Source: Acidobacteriaceae bacterium
GTDB taxonomy: Bacteria; Acidobacteriota; Terriglobia; Bryobacterales; Bryobacteraceae
Direction: 5' to 3'
Length of the DNA stretch: 33,798 nucleotides
Assembly: GCA_019244055.1 (NCBI GenBank)
Contig: JAFATG010000322.1
Span: 1 to 33,798 of the forward strand
In this document: positions 8,142 through 18,400 of the stretch, in pieces
Layout of the letters: every line of letters begins with the position of its first letter
Numbering within the stretch: position 1 is the first letter of the stretch
Notes under the pieces: generated by a model
What the model was told of the DNA's origin: nothing
Database searches by the model: none
Seen by the model: only the letters and a program-made list of their open reading frames with translations
Translations under genes and position numbers: made by a program

Positions 8142-10622
8142 ATGATGGAAAATATTGCGTCTTTCTTGCGCGAGCTGAGAGTGGGCGCCCGTTCCCTGGC
8201 CCGCGAAAAGGCCCTTTGCGCGACGGTCATATTGACGCTGGCGCTCGGAATCGGAGCCAATGCCGCGATCTTCAGCCTCGTTCGGGGTGTGCTGCTGCGG
8301 CCTCTGGTCAACCGCGACGAGAACCGGCTCATCTACATCCGCCAGGGCTCACAAGGCACCAACGTCAGGTTCTCAATTCCGGAGATCGTGGATCTGCGGT
8401 CGGGCGTGAAAACGCTGAGCTCTTTTGGCGATTTCTCGATCGTTGAATTCACGATGGTCGGGCTCGGAGAACCGCAGGTGGTTCGTGCGGGGGTGGTTGG
8501 CGGGTCGTACTTCGAGGTCATGGGCCTGCGCCCGGTACTCGGGCGGCTGCTGGATGCGCGCGATGACGGCCCGAAAGCTGACGGCGCCGTGGTATTGACG
8601 TACCGTTTCTGGTCGACAACGCTGAAGAGCGACCCTGACGTGATCGGCAAGACCGTCCGGCTCGATTCGTTCGACTCACGTAGCGCGACGGTCGTGGGGG
8701 TACTGGAGCCGTGCGTTCCCTATCCGCAGGACACGGAGATCATCGCGAACGTAGTGACCAGTGCGCATCATCTCTCGGCGACCATGGTGACCAGCCGGAT
8801 ACACCGGATGACCGACTTGTTCGCGCGCCTTGCGCCGGGCGTGGATCTGGAAACGGCGCGCACAGAGCTGCATACGGTATACGAACGCATGAAGCGGCAG
8901 CATCCGGACGCCTATCCGATGAAAGCGGATTACCGAATCAGTGCCGTGAAGCTGCGCGACGAGCTCACGTCGGGAGCGCGGACCATACTGCTGGTGCTGA
9001 TGGCCATGTCGATTCTGGTCTTCGTTATCGCCTGCTCCAATGTCGCTAATCTGATTCTGGCCCGCAGCGTGCGACGTGAAGCTGAGCTGGGGATCCGCGC
9101 GGCGCTGGGCGCCAGCGCAGGCGCGTTACGTCGTACTCTGTTGGCCGAGAGTCTGCTGCTGTGCCTCGCAGGGGCAGCTCTCGGGATGCTGATCGCCGGT
9201 CCGATGGTGGCGGTTCTCGCGCGTTATATGGCCCGATACTCGGTTCGAGCCCTCGATCTTAGGCTTGATTCGAGCATGCTCTGGGTCGGAGTGGGACTGG
9301 CGTTGGTGGCCGCGGCGCTACTGGCATTCGTTCCGCGTCTGCCGGCGTCGGGAGGACAACAGGGATTCGGGCTTGCCAGCGGAAGCACTCGCGTGACCGG
9401 AACGGCGAATCGCAAACTGAGGATCTTCGCGGTGATTCAGATCGCAGCCTCATTTGTGCTTGTGGCATCGACCGGCGCAACGGTGAAAACACTCCTTTCA
9501 CTCCAGGCGGCGCAGACCGGCCTCGATGTGCGCCATATACTCGCCGTGAACGTGCCGGTGATGCATTTGGGAAGAACGCCTGACCAGATAGTCGCCTACT
9601 ACCGGGACGCCACGCTGCGAATCCGTCAATTGCCAGGCGTCCAGAACGTTGCTATCGGGACAGCAGTTCCGTGGCGCGATATCAACCCCGAGTCTGACTT
9701 CTCACTCGAATTTGGGGTTGACGGGCACGTACCGGCACCGAGCGAGGAACATACCCAAGCTCAGATGCGGATCATCTCACCCGGATTTTTCGCGACGCTT
9801 GGCCAGCCTATCCTCGAAGGACGCGATTTCAACGATGGCGACCGCCAGAAGGGCGAGCCGGTCGCGATTGTAAGCCAGAGCCTAGCGCGGCGGATGTTCC
9901 CCAAGAGCGATGCGCTGAACCATCACGTGATGTGGACCGACCCGATCCTGAAGGCCGTCCCCGGCATGCTGAGCTCCGACTCGCTGCGCATTATCGGAGT
10001 GGTAGCGGACATGGACGACTCGGACATCGTGCCCAAACCGACCATGACCATATTTCGTCCTTTCGATCAAGAGCAAGTAGTGGGAGGAGGGCGCCTGTTC
10101 GTTCACACGCGCTCGGATCCTTATGCCCTGGTTGCGCCGGTCACGCAGATTATGCGTAAACTGTCGGCCGACCAGCCTGTTGAGCACGCGGCGACCCTTG
10201 CAGACGTCCGCGCGGAAGTGCTCTCGCCCGAACGGCTCAACGCTGTGGTGTTCGGAGTCTTCGCGGGAGTGGCGCTGCTGATCGCGGTGGTGGGCGTGGC
10301 CGGCGTGTTGGCATTTTCCGTCAGCGGACGCACACGGGAGTTCGGGATACGGCTGGCCGTTGGATCCCAGCCGCGGCTTTTGCTGATGCGAGTGATCACC
10401 GAGGGCGCGGCGATGGCTTGCGCGGGACTTGCTGTCGGCTTTGCCGGCGGATTTGGGCTTGAGCATTTAGTCGGCAGTTTGCTGGCGGATCTGAAAACGC
10501 CCGGTGTGCTGCCAGTGACCGGGTCCGCTCTTGTCTTGCTGCTGGCAGCGGTGACTGCGTCGGTGATTCCGGCGGCGCGAGCAGCCCGAATCGACGTGAT
10601 TCAGGCGCTGCGAACGGAGTGA
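8142..10622 (+). CDS. MacB/FtsX-type permease of the acidobacterial duplicated orphan permease (ADOP) type
   Basis: 826-aa inner-membrane protein with two MacB-periplasmic/FtsX half-units in one chain. The first membrane segment (about residues 27-48) contains the typical LTLALGIGANAAIFSLV. A periplasmic domain follows to about 285. A cluster of membrane segments lies around 285-410 (VLMAMSILVFVIACSNVANLILARS and others), another at about 430-450, then a second periplasmic domain, and C-terminal segments from ~700 that end VIPAARAARIDVIQALRTE. No ABC ATPase lies nearby, the defining feature of this group. ATG 8142 follows GAGAGGGG at a suitable distance. In Acidobacteriota such genes are numerous; their substrates are unknown (antimicrobial or lipid/peptide export is often supposed). 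Flanking genes are unrelated. Confidence 0.92.
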   Translation: MMENIASFLRELRVGARSLAREKALCATVILTLALGIGANAAIFSLVRGVLLRPLVNRDENRLIYIRQGSQGTNVRFSIPEIVDLRSGVKTLSSFGDFSIVEFTMVGLGEPQVVRAGVVGGSYFEVMGLRPVLGRLLDARDDGPKADGAVVLTYRFWSTTLKSDPDVIGKTVRLDSFDSRSATVVGVLEPCVPYPQDTEIIANVVTSAHHLSATMVTSRIHRMTDLFARLAPGVDLETARTELHTVYERMKRQHPDAYPMKADYRISAVKLRDELTSGARTILLVLMAMSILVFVIACSNVANLILARSVRREAELGIRAALGASAGALRRTLLAESLLLCLAGAALGMLIAGPMVAVLARYMARYSVRALDLRLDSSMLWVGVGLALVAAALLAFVPRLPASGGQQGFGLASGSTRVTGTANRKLRIFAVIQIAASFVLVASTGATVKTLLSLQAAQTGLDVRHILAVNVPVMHLGRTPDQIVAYYRDATLRIRQLPGVQNVAIGTAVPWRDINPESDFSLEFGVDGHVPAPSEEHTQAQMRIISPGFFATLGQPILEGRDFNDGDRQKGEPVAIVSQSLARRMFPKSDALNHHVMWTDPILKAVPGMLSSDSLRIIGVVADMDDSDIVPKPTMTIFRPFDQEQVVGGGRLFVHTRSDPYALVAPVTQIMRKLSADQPVEHAATLADVRAEVLSPERLNAVVFGVFAGVALLIAVVGVAGVLAFSVSGRTREFGIRLAVGSQPRLLLMRVITEGAAMACAGLAVGFAGGFGLEHLVGSLLADLKTPGVLPVTGSALVLLLAAVTASVIPAARAARIDVIQALRTE

Positions 10623-10815
10623 GTGCTGTATAGGCCAAGGCGAGCGGATGGCTTGTCATCCAGATATTTGACGACTATCTCGAGACACATGAATTAGGTC
10701 GCTCACGCTGCCGGCTCCGTCTCGGCCATGCTGCGAATCGAGAAGTTGAGATCTAACCGAACGGGAGATTGCGATCTGGCGCAAGCGTAGCAGAGTGCGC
10801 GAGAATCGGGGAATA

Positions 10816-12873
10816 GTGCTCGAAAAGCGACTTTCGGTCTGCGCTCTGGACTGCCCCGATACCTGCTCGGTTGTGGTGCATATTGATGAGTCCGGAACTG
10901 CCAGGAAGCTGAGCGGGAATCCCGACCATCCGATCACGCGCGGCTTTCTCTGCGCCAAGGTCACCAAGTATCTCGAGCGCGAGTACCACCCGGACCGTCT
11001 GCTGTATCCGCTGCGCAGAAGCGGCGCCAAGGGAAGCGGGCAATTTCAACGCATCACGTGGGACGAGGCGCTGGATGAAATCTCGGCGCGGTTGCAGGCG
11101 ATTTCGGATACGGACGGACCCGAAGCGATTCTGCCCTACAGCTACGCCGGAACTATGGGCATGCTGAACGGCTCCGGAATGGACCGGCGCTTTTTCCACC
11201 GCCTGGGGGCCTCGCGGCTGGACCGAACTATTTGTTCGGCCGCAGGCACTGCCGCCCTCGAACTGTCGCAGGGAGCGAAGCTCGGCATGGAACCCGAACA
11301 GTTCGCTCACTCCAAGCTGATCATCGGCTGGGGAGCGAACATTCTCGGGACCAACGTCCATCTCTGGCCGTGGATCGTCGAAGCGCGACGCAATGGAGCG
11401 AAGTTTTACGTGATCGATCCGGTCCGGAACCGCACAGGAAAGGCCGCAGACAAGCATTTCGCGATTTATCCTGGGTCCGATCTGGCACTCGCACTGGGCC
11501 TCATCCATGTCATCCTGCGCAACGGGCTACAAGACTCGGAATATATCGCCCGGCACACGAAGGGATTCGAGCAACTGGCACGTCTGACCTGCGAGTACAA
11601 TCCCGAGCGCGTTGCGGCCCTGACGGGCATGCGCGCCAACGACATCGAGGAACTGGCGCGGGAATACGCGACCACGCGGCCGGCGGTTATCCGCCTGAAC
11701 TATGGAGTGCAGCGTAGCGAGCGCGGCGGCGCGGCCGTGCGTGCGATCTGCGCTCTTCCGGTTCTGACGGGAGCGTGGCGGGAAGTCGGAGGCGGCTTGC
11801 AACTCAGCACATCCGGCGCTTTTGCATTCAACCGTGCAGCGCTGGCACGTCCCGACCTGCAGGAGAAATCTCCCCTGGGACGCGAGGCACGGGAAATTAA
11901 TATGGCTCAATTGGGCCACGCACTGACTGAATTCAGCCACCCGCGCGTAAGGGCGCTGGTGGTGTACAACTCGAACCCTGCGGCGATTGCGCCAAATCAG
12001 GGCAAAGTACTAGCCGGTCTAGGCCGGTCGGATCTGTTCACGGTTGTGCTCGAGCAGTTTCAGACCGACACGGCCGATTACGCCGACATCGTTCTCCCGG
12101 TGACTACGTTTCTCGAGCACACGGACATTTATCTGGCATACGGCCATTACTATTTGCAGTTGGCGCGTCCGGTTCTTCCTGCTCCGGGCGAGACGAAGTC
12201 GAATGTCGAGATATTTCGCCTGCTTGCGGGGCATATGGGATTCGAAGACGCGTGCTTCCAGGATTCGGAAGACGACATGATACGCGCCTTGCTTCGGACG
12301 GAATCGAACTACTTCAAAGGCATCACTCTGGAGCGACTGGAGCGGGAGCGCTCGATCCGGCTGAACGTGGGCGAAGCCGGAGAGCCATTCCTGCCGTTCG
12401 CAAAAGGAGAGTTCCAGACGCCCTCCGGACAGTTCGAGTTCGGCGTGGAAATGCTCGGCTACGTGCCTCCGGTGGAGTCGCGTTTTGGGTCAACCGAGCT
12501 CTCGTCGCGCTATCCGCTCGAACTCGTTTCCGGAAAAAACGACGACAGCATGAATTCCACTTTCGGACATCGTTCTGCCGTGGACGAACAGACTGCGCGA
12601 CTGTGCATTCACCCGGAAGACGCCATTGCGCGCGGAATTTCGCATGGTGCGTTGGTTCGCGCCGCTAATGACCGCGGGTCCTGCGTATTCATTGCGCAAC
12701 TTGATCCCAATTTGCCTCGCGGCGTGCTGAGCGCACGCAGCACGCGCTGGAACAAATGCTCGCCACAAGGCCTCGGAATCAACCAGCTTACGTCTGACCG
12801 GCTGACAGACATCGGCGGCGGTCCGACGTTTTACAGTTGCCTGGTTGAACTTGCGCCGGTTGCGCATCCGTAA
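10816..12873 (+). CDS. Molybdopterin oxidoreductase (DMSO reductase / formate dehydrogenase superfamily)
   Basis: About 685 aa. The N-terminus carries a 4Fe-4S site C9-x3-C13-x3-C17-x28-C46 (CALDCPDTC, then GFLCAK), followed by HPDRLLYPLRRSG and the cofactor-binding stretches TICSAAGTAA, WGANILGTNVHLW and YVIDPVRNRTGKAADKHFAI. The C-terminal dinucleotide-binding barrel ends in FEL-type sequence with NDDSMNSTFGHR. There is no Tat signal, so it should be cytoplasmic. No iron-sulfur or membrane subunit is adjacent. Start: GTG 10816 has GGGGA just upstream. A GTG at 10795 would add seven residues but lacks a ribosome site. The substrate cannot be told; annotations of this subgroup vary widely. 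Confidence 0.9.
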   Translation: MLEKRLSVCALDCPDTCSVVVHIDESGTARKLSGNPDHPITRGFLCAKVTKYLEREYHPDRLLYPLRRSGAKGSGQFQRITWDEALDEISARLQAISDTDGPEAILPYSYAGTMGMLNGSGMDRRFFHRLGASRLDRTICSAAGTAALELSQGAKLGMEPEQFAHSKLIIGWGANILGTNVHLWPWIVEARRNGAKFYVIDPVRNRTGKAADKHFAIYPGSDLALALGLIHVILRNGLQDSEYIARHTKGFEQLARLTCEYNPERVAALTGMRANDIEELAREYATTRPAVIRLNYGVQRSERGGAAVRAICALPVLTGAWREVGGGLQLSTSGAFAFNRAALARPDLQEKSPLGREAREINMAQLGHALTEFSHPRVRALVVYNSNPAAIAPNQGKVLAGLGRSDLFTVVLEQFQTDTADYADIVLPVTTFLEHTDIYLAYGHYYLQLARPVLPAPGETKSNVEIFRLLAGHMGFEDACFQDSEDDMIRALLRTESNYFKGITLERLERERSIRLNVGEAGEPFLPFAKGEFQTPSGQFEFGVEMLGYVPPVESRFGSTELSSRYPLELVSGKNDDSMNSTFGHRSAVDEQTARLCIHPEDAIARGISHGALVRAANDRGSCVFIAQLDPNLPRGVLSARSTRWNKCSPQGLGINQLTSDRLTDIGGGPTFYSCLVELAPVAHP

Positions 12874-13181
12874 TTCTGCGATCTCGGGTTGTCGACGGGT
12901 GGCCGGCGTGAACGCGGCGCAAGTTACACGCTACTTACTTTTCTTCCGATTCAGGTGAGAGAAATTGCAGCCCCGGACTACCTAAACACATCAGGAGATA
13001 CGACATTCGGCGGCATCAGTTTGCCTTTGCTTGTGGAAACGGGTATCGGTTGGCGGAGAGGAGCGGAGTCGAGCGAGGAGGAAGGAAGGGGGATCCACTA
13101 CAATTTCGATACTCAATCTCTTTGTGCGATAAGGTGTTTTGCAGTCTTCTGCCAAGTGACGTTTTGAGCCAGAAAGCTGCG

Positions 13182-13228
13182 TCGCGAGTGACGCGGGAGC
13201 CGAGTCGACCTGATCGTCACCCACGCGA
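13182..13228. other. Imperfect hairpin upstream of the promoter
   Basis: TCGCG (13182-13186) pairs with CGCGA (13224-13228), and GTGACG (13188-13193) pairs with CGTCAC (13215-13220). The stem has 11 paired bases with a small asymmetric internal loop and a 21-nt apical loop. No T-run follows. It could act in termination of upstream transcription, or be part of an RNA. Confidence 0.4.
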
Positions 13229-13245
13229 ACGAATTGGTGCCTAAA

Positions 13246-13273
13246 TTGCTTAGGGTGGCGGGTGTGCTATGAT
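13246..13273 (+). promoter_or_regulatory. Candidate sigma-70 promoter with extended -10, upstream of the DksA-like gene
   Basis: TATGAT (13268-13273) is preceded directly by TGC, an extended -10. TTGCTT (13246-13251) is a weak -35 at 16 bp. Transcription would start near 13280, leaving about 265 nt of untranslated RNA before the gene at 13545. Confidence 0.45.
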
Positions 13274-13321
13274 TCGGAGATCCGTAAAGCGTCAGCTTGC
13301 CGGGCCACAGATATCGGGAGC

Positions 13322-13345
13322 CAGCAACTCGCGTGGAGTTTGCTG
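13322..13345. other. Hairpin in the putative leader RNA
   Basis: CAGCAACTC (13322-13330) pairs with GAG-T-TTGCTG (13336-13345). The stem has nine base pairs with one bulged T and a five-base loop (GCGTG). It lies about 45 nt downstream of the predicted transcription start, so it would be in the leader RNA. Confidence 0.4.
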
Positions 13346-13544
13346 CGACACAGGGGACAGCGCGATTGCTTCCTCTCAGTTCCGGATATTCACGAGTACT
13401 CGAAAAGGCCAACTTCTACGTCTTGAAGAGTGCTTAGGCGTGGTGAACATTTCCGCATCGTTTACGTATGGGTGTAAGACTCAGCTGCTTCGAAATTATT
13501 TTTTGTGAGTGAGCAACGCTGGTCGTGAGAGAAGGAGAGCGAGA

Positions 13545-13928
13545 ATGACAAAAACCGAATTGAACAAATTCAAGAAGATTCTGGAGAGCAGGCGGGACGA
13601 GTTGGAGCAGGTTGTGCGAAACCGCGATGCGATTACTATTGAAAAGAGCGCGGACGCTTTAGATGAAGTACAGCACGCCGCGGAACGCGAGCTGGCGATT
13701 CGCAATCTCGACCGCGAATCCAATCTCTTACGGAATGTCCGTGCGGCTCTCGCTCGAATCGCGGACGGTTCGTTCGGCGTGTGCGTTCATTGCGAAGAGG
13801 AGATCAGCCCGAAACGCCTGAATGCTGTGCCCTGGGCGCCATACTGCATTCAATGCCAAGAACAGGCTGACCGTAATCGCGACGAAGGCAATGAAGGGTT
13901 CGAAGACATGCTCGTGAATGCCGCCTGA
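13545..13928 (+). CDS. DksA/TraR-family zinc-finger protein
   Basis: 127 aa. DksA-like proteins enter the RNA polymerase secondary channel and modulate initiation, often with ppGpp. The N-terminal half is coiled coil. At its tip, SADALDEVQHAAE aligns with the E. coli DksA tip, so the two key acidic residues (D37, D40) are kept, but the Ala that follows is Val here. The C-terminal zinc finger is C80-x2-C83-x17-C101-x2-C104 (CVHCEE... YCIQCQE). ATG 13545 is chosen because AAGGAG precedes it at good distance. The frame continues open to 13509 with an Arg-rich stretch that looks non-coding. It is monocistronic, followed by a strong hairpin. It could be a true DksA functional homologue or a shorter TraR-type paralogue. 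Confidence 0.93.
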   Translation: MTKTELNKFKKILESRRDELEQVVRNRDAITIEKSADALDEVQHAAERELAIRNLDRESNLLRNVRAALARIADGSFGVCVHCEEEISPKRLNAVPWAPYCIQCQEQADRNRDEGNEGFEDMLVNAA

Positions 13929-13946
13929 TTGCTTAAGCTGTTGAAT

Positions 13947-13980
13947 GCCTCGGGGCTGGAGTTGGATCTAGCCCCGGGGC
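13947..13980 (+). terminator. Terminator-like hairpin after the DksA-like gene
   Basis: GCCTCGGGGCT (13947-13957) pairs with AGCCCCGGGGC (13970-13980). The 11-bp stem includes one G-T pair and has a 12-nt loop, starting 19 nt after the stop codon. No T-run follows, so it may stop transcription only with Rho or act as an RNA 3' stabiliser. Confidence 0.5.
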
Positions 13981-14063
13981 GACAGCGAACTCTCCTCCCC
14001 CTCCACGTTTTACAAATCAAAACACAGCAGACAAAACGTTCGCCTGGCAGTCGCGTAACTTAC

Positions 14064-14083
14064 AGGGGCGGCTTTCCGCCCTT
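14064..14083. other. Compact hairpin upstream of the DUF5666 gene
   Basis: AGGGGCGG-CTTT-CCGCCCTT forms an 8-bp stem (one G-T pair) with a four-base loop, 47 nt before the ATG at 14131. It lacks a T-run. It may be a leader structure or a second barrier to read-through from the DksA-like gene. Confidence 0.35.
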
Positions 14084-14130
14084 CAAGGTAACGACTGAGC
14101 CACCCTGGTGCTCAAACCACAGGAATTACC

Positions 14131-15393
14131 ATGCCGAAGTTTTCCGCAACGTTTATCGTGGCCGCCTTCATAGCGGGCACGGTGACCTTTGCCCAAGATG
14201 CAACCACTGCCACCAAACCGACGGAGCACGTGATCGGGACTGTTTCGGCCGTCGATTCCGCTACGCACAGCATCACTGTCAAAGACGATAAGACAGCAGC
14301 CGAGGACAAGATCCTACTCGGGAGCACAAAGACTCTATTAAAGGTTGAACCCGGCGCCAAGGATTTGAAGAATGCGACGCGGATCACGGCGGACGATCTG
14401 GCAGTTGGCGATCGGGTGGATGTTCGCGGATTCAAGGCGGAGGGAGATACCAACGCGATCGCGGCCAGGAGCGTCGTTCTGATGTCGGCTCGCGATTTGC
14501 AAAAGGCTCATCAGGAACAAGCGGCGGAATGGCAGCACAGCATTCCGGGCGTGGTGACAACAGTTGATCCGGCTGCCGGTAAATTGACGATTCGGACGCG
14601 GACGCCCAACGGACCCGCAGCCGCGACGGTCGATACTTCGAAAACGACGCAGTTCACGCGGTATTCACCAGAGACGCCGCAGACGCCAGTGGCATCGCAA
14701 CTGGCGCAGATCGAAATCGGAGATCAGGTTCGAATTATCGGGAGCAAGAATGAGGACGGCTCGACGATCACCGCTGATAGGATCTACTCCGGCGCGTTCC
14801 GGACTATTAACGGGACCATTCTTTCGGTAGCTCCCGATGGGAAATGGTTGACGATCCGCGACCTCGCCACCAAGAAGCCGATGACGATCGATTTGAACGA
14901 GCAATCGGCTGTTCGCAAGTTGCCGGCGATGATGGCGATTATGCTGGCGCGCCGGCTTAATCCTAGCTACCGGCCCGCTGCCAGCGGAGAGGGCGGAACT
15001 GCTCCAACGAATAGCGGGAACGCAGCAGGAGCACCGCCGTATGGCGCAAAAACAGGCGAGAGTCCCGAAGCATCGGGCGGGAGCAATCCTGCGCCCCAGC
15101 AAAGAGCCTGGCAGGGCAACGGGACAGGAACCAGCCCGGGCGGCGGAATGCGGAGGGGGAATGGCGATATCTCGCAGATGATTGAGAAGCTGCCCAACAT
15201 CGAAGTTTCGGATTTGAAGCCAGGCGACGCGGTAGTGATATCGGGCGTCGCGACGGGCAATGACAATTCTCATTTGCTCGCCAGCAATGTGATCGCAGGT
15301 GTCGAGCCGATCCTTCAATCCGCTCCGAATCGAGCAGCAGGCCAAGCTTTGGGCGGCGATTGGGGACTCGGTGAAATCCAGGTCCCGCAATAG
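14131..15393 (+). CDS. Secreted DUF5666-type protein
   Basis: 420 aa with a signal peptide (MPKFSATFIVAAFIAGTVTFAQ, probable cleavage after the Ala-Gln region). The mature part contains about three repeats of a small beta-barrel-like unit of the form (G)TVSxVDxxxxxITVKD, then DLAVGDRVDVRG: residues ~33-115 (VIGTVSAVDSATHSITVKDD), ~140-230 (PGVVTTVDPAAGKLTIRTR, then QIEIGDQVRIIG) and ~230 onward (NGTILSVAPDGKWLTIRD), closed by VSDLKPGDAVVISGVATG near 365-380. A Gly/Ser/Pro/Asn-rich low-complexity linker lies around 290-345. AGGAA precedes ATG 14131. Function is unknown; periplasmic or surface location is inferred. Only 38 bp separate it from the receptor gene, so the two probably form an operon. 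Confidence 0.85.
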   Translation: MPKFSATFIVAAFIAGTVTFAQDATTATKPTEHVIGTVSAVDSATHSITVKDDKTAAEDKILLGSTKTLLKVEPGAKDLKNATRITADDLAVGDRVDVRGFKAEGDTNAIAARSVVLMSARDLQKAHQEQAAEWQHSIPGVVTTVDPAAGKLTIRTRTPNGPAAATVDTSKTTQFTRYSPETPQTPVASQLAQIEIGDQVRIIGSKNEDGSTITADRIYSGAFRTINGTILSVAPDGKWLTIRDLATKKPMTIDLNEQSAVRKLPAMMAIMLARRLNPSYRPAASGEGGTAPTNSGNAAGAPPYGAKTGESPEASGGSNPAPQQRAWQGNGTGTSPGGGMRRGNGDISQMIEKLPNIEVSDLKPGDAVVISGVATGNDNSHLLASNVIAGVEPILQSAPNRAAGQALGGDWGLGEIQVPQ

Positions 15394-15431
15394 CGTCGGC
15401 CGTTGCTTCAAGAAATCGCTTCAGAGGGTAC

Positions 15432-18400
15432 ATGAAATTTAGATCGATAAGTGTGGTGTTTATCGGGCTGGCCGTTTCGACGATTCTATTCGCGCAAAGC
15501 CCGGCAAACCCATCCGCCAGCCAAGCAGGGCCAGCGCGCGCGGTTCGCTCCGCAGGGGGCGGCATCGCCCAAGGCAGCGTGAAAGATAGTACCGGCGGCG
15601 TTATACCCGGCGCGATGGTGAGCCTGACTTCTCAGAACGGCACGGTCCAAACAACGGCTGCCGATGCGCAGGGCAATTATCGATTCCGCAATGTGGCACC
15701 GGGAGACTACACGGTCAGCGCGAGTTATACCGGCTTGCAGCAGAAGGGCGTGAATGCAGTCACGGTCACTGCGGGAGCAGCCGCATCGGCGAACCTTGTT
15801 ATGACTGTCCAGGAGCAGCGCCAGGAGCTTACAGTTTCAGATACAAGCAACAATACGGTCAGCACTGAGGCTGCGAACAATCAGACCGCACTTGTTCTGA
15901 AGCAGGAGGATCTCGATGCGCTGCCTGATGATCCGGATGATTTGCAAGCGGACCTTCAGGCTTTGGCGGGACCCGCGGCTGGTCCGGGTGGAAACCAAAT
16001 CTTTATTGACGGCTTTACCGGCGGCAGGCTTCCGCCCAAAGAGACGATCCGAGAGATCCGGATCAATTCGAATCCGTTCTCTGCTGAGTTCGACAAGCTC
16101 GGCTACGGGCGCATTCAGATCTTCACCAAACCCGGCAGCGACAAGTTTCACGGCCAGGGTTATTACAACATCAGTGACGGGATCTGGGACTCGCGCAATC
16201 CGTTCCTAAGCGTGAATCCTCCGTTCAGAACACAGCTCTTTGGCGGTAACGTGAGTGGTCCGCTAGGCAAGCACGCAAGCTTTTTCGTCGATGCCGAGCG
16301 CCGCAACATTGATGATAACGGGATCATTACGGCAACCATACCGACCGACGATTTTTTGGGTCACTACTCTTATCAAAACTTCTTCCCAACCCCGCAGCGC
16401 CGGACCACATTCAGCCCGCGCGTTGACTACCAACTCGGAGCAAATAACACGCTCAGCTTTCGGTATGAGTTCCTTGAGAATGATCGTATTGTGACGGGTA
16501 TCGGCAGCTTTGATCTGCCTGAGACCACCATTGGGAACATCACGTTTCCTAGCAGCGGATATTCGAGCTCAATTACCGAGAACACGCTGTCAGTGATCGA
16601 AACGGCCGTTCTCGGCGCCAAGGCGGTGAACGAGACTCATTTTCAGTTTGATCGCGAATCGACCACTTACGCTAGTCAGAGTCAAGCCCCTGCCCTATAC
16701 GTTTCGCAGTCGTTCGTGTCCGGCGGTTCGGGTTACAGCGCTCCTGGTTTTTCTCATAGCTACGATGTCCAGGATGGCTATGAGCTGCAAAATTACACAA
16801 CCCTGACCTGGGGAGCTCATACGACAAAGATGGGCCTCAGAATCCGGGCCACCGCGCTCGATGATTCGAGCCCCAAGGGATTCAATGGGGAATACGAGTT
16901 CCTGGGAACAGCGAGGATGCAGTCAATCGAGCAATACTTGGGCACAATTCAACGGCTCGAGGAGGGATTTACGCCTGCGCAAGTGACCAAGATGGGCTAC
17001 GGGCCAAGCAAATATACCGTTACTACTGGTAACCCGAACCTTAGCTTTTACCAGATGGATTTCGGCCCGTTCGTGCAGGACGACTGGCGGGTTCGCCCCA
17101 ATTTGACCTTAAGCATCGGCCTTCGCTGGGAATCGCAGACCAACATCCCCGACCACAGTGACTGGGCGCCTCGGTTTTCGTTCGCGTGGTCTCCGGATGC
17201 TCATGGTGCGAATGGGCGCGCCAAGACCGTTATTCGCGGCGGCTGGGGATATTTCTACGACCGGTTTGCGATTACGAACGTGGAGACTGCGTATCGGTAC
17301 AACGAGAGTAATCAGCTCCTATACACGTTGAATCGACCTACGATCTACGATACGGCGTTTGATACTGCCATCCCAATCGAAGACCTGACGTCCGCAGCAG
17401 TGAACGTATCTCAAAAATACCAAATCGACAGTACTCTGAAAGCGCCGCGCCTGATGCAGACATCGCTATCCGTTGAGCGGCAACTTCTTGCCCATACGAC
17501 CGTTACCGCGACTTTCGTCAACTCGCGCGGGACACATGAGCTGCGAACGGTGGACATAAATGCTCCGTATCCAATCCCTGGGCAACTGCCGCCAGGTGCT
17601 ACTCAAAATCTGGCGAATTCCAATGCGAATGACGTTTGCTGCCGGCCTTTCGGGGACGTGGGAGACATCTACAATATGGAATCCGATGGGATCTTCAAAC
17701 AGACTCAAGTAATCATCGGTGTAAACAGCCAGGTGGGCAAATGGCTGACACTGTTCGGACGCTATTCGCACAACGATGCTCACAGCGACACCGACGGAGT
17801 GAGCACGCTGCCCGCCGATCCTTACGATTTCTCCGCCGACTGGGGCCGCTCCGCGCTTGACATTTCGGACAACCTGTTCTTTGGCGGATCAATTGCCGCC
17901 CGCTGGGGACTGCGATTCTCGCCGTTTCTAGTGATGCACAGCGGAATCCCATACAACATCACTACCGGAACAGATCTGTTCTTACAAGGACAAGGTGCGC
18001 CGACAGCGCGTCCGACGGTTGTTGATCTCGAAACGCCCTACCTGACGCCGTTCGGGTACCTGAATCCGCTTCCGTTGGTTCCTACTCCTGGTGAGCCGTA
18101 TTTTATTGAGCGAAATGCCGCAACCGGCCCGGGATTCGTAGGGCTGAACCTGCGCGTGAGCAAGACCTGGGGATTCGGCACGACGAAATTCTCAGGGCCG
18201 TCGGGTGGCGCGCGTGCGGGCGGGGGTGGTTATGGCGGGCACGGCGGTGGTGGTTTCGGCGGCGGTGGTTTTCACGGCGGCGGCGGTGAATCCACAGAGC
18301 ATCGGTACAACCTAACGCTATCAGTCAATGCTCGGAACATTCTCAATCATCCGAATTTCAACACGCCGAATGGGGCTCTGACCTCGCCGTATTTCATGGA

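Larger units (their letters stand above)
12874..13544. other. Long gene-free region between the Mo-enzyme and DksA-like genes
   Basis: About 670 bp with no credible coding sequence. The open frames present lack ribosome sites and protein-like composition. It contains a purine-rich patch (about 13051-13092), a strong imperfect hairpin (13182-13228), a promoter (13246-13273), a second hairpin (13322-13345) and a six-T run (13499-13504). CGTAAAGCG (13283-13291) can close on CGC/TTTACG (13454-13456, 13461-13466), enclosing a domain of about 184 nt. It may be a long structured leader of the downstream gene or a separate non-coding RNA. I cannot assign it to a known family. Confidence 0.5.

Noticed and set aside
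10753-11508. A 251-aa minus-strand frame over the start of the Mo-enzyme
   Set aside because: High-G+C antisense frame with no recognisable features; the plus-strand gene is well supported by its cysteine and cofactor motifs.
12889-13167. A 92-aa frame in the gap after the Mo-enzyme
   Set aside because: GTG start without ribosome site, atypical composition, and it crosses a purine-rich low-complexity patch; more likely non-coding.
14665-15411. A 248-aa minus-strand frame over the DUF5666 gene
   Set aside because: Antisense shadow; the plus-strand product has a clear signal peptide and repeated domains.
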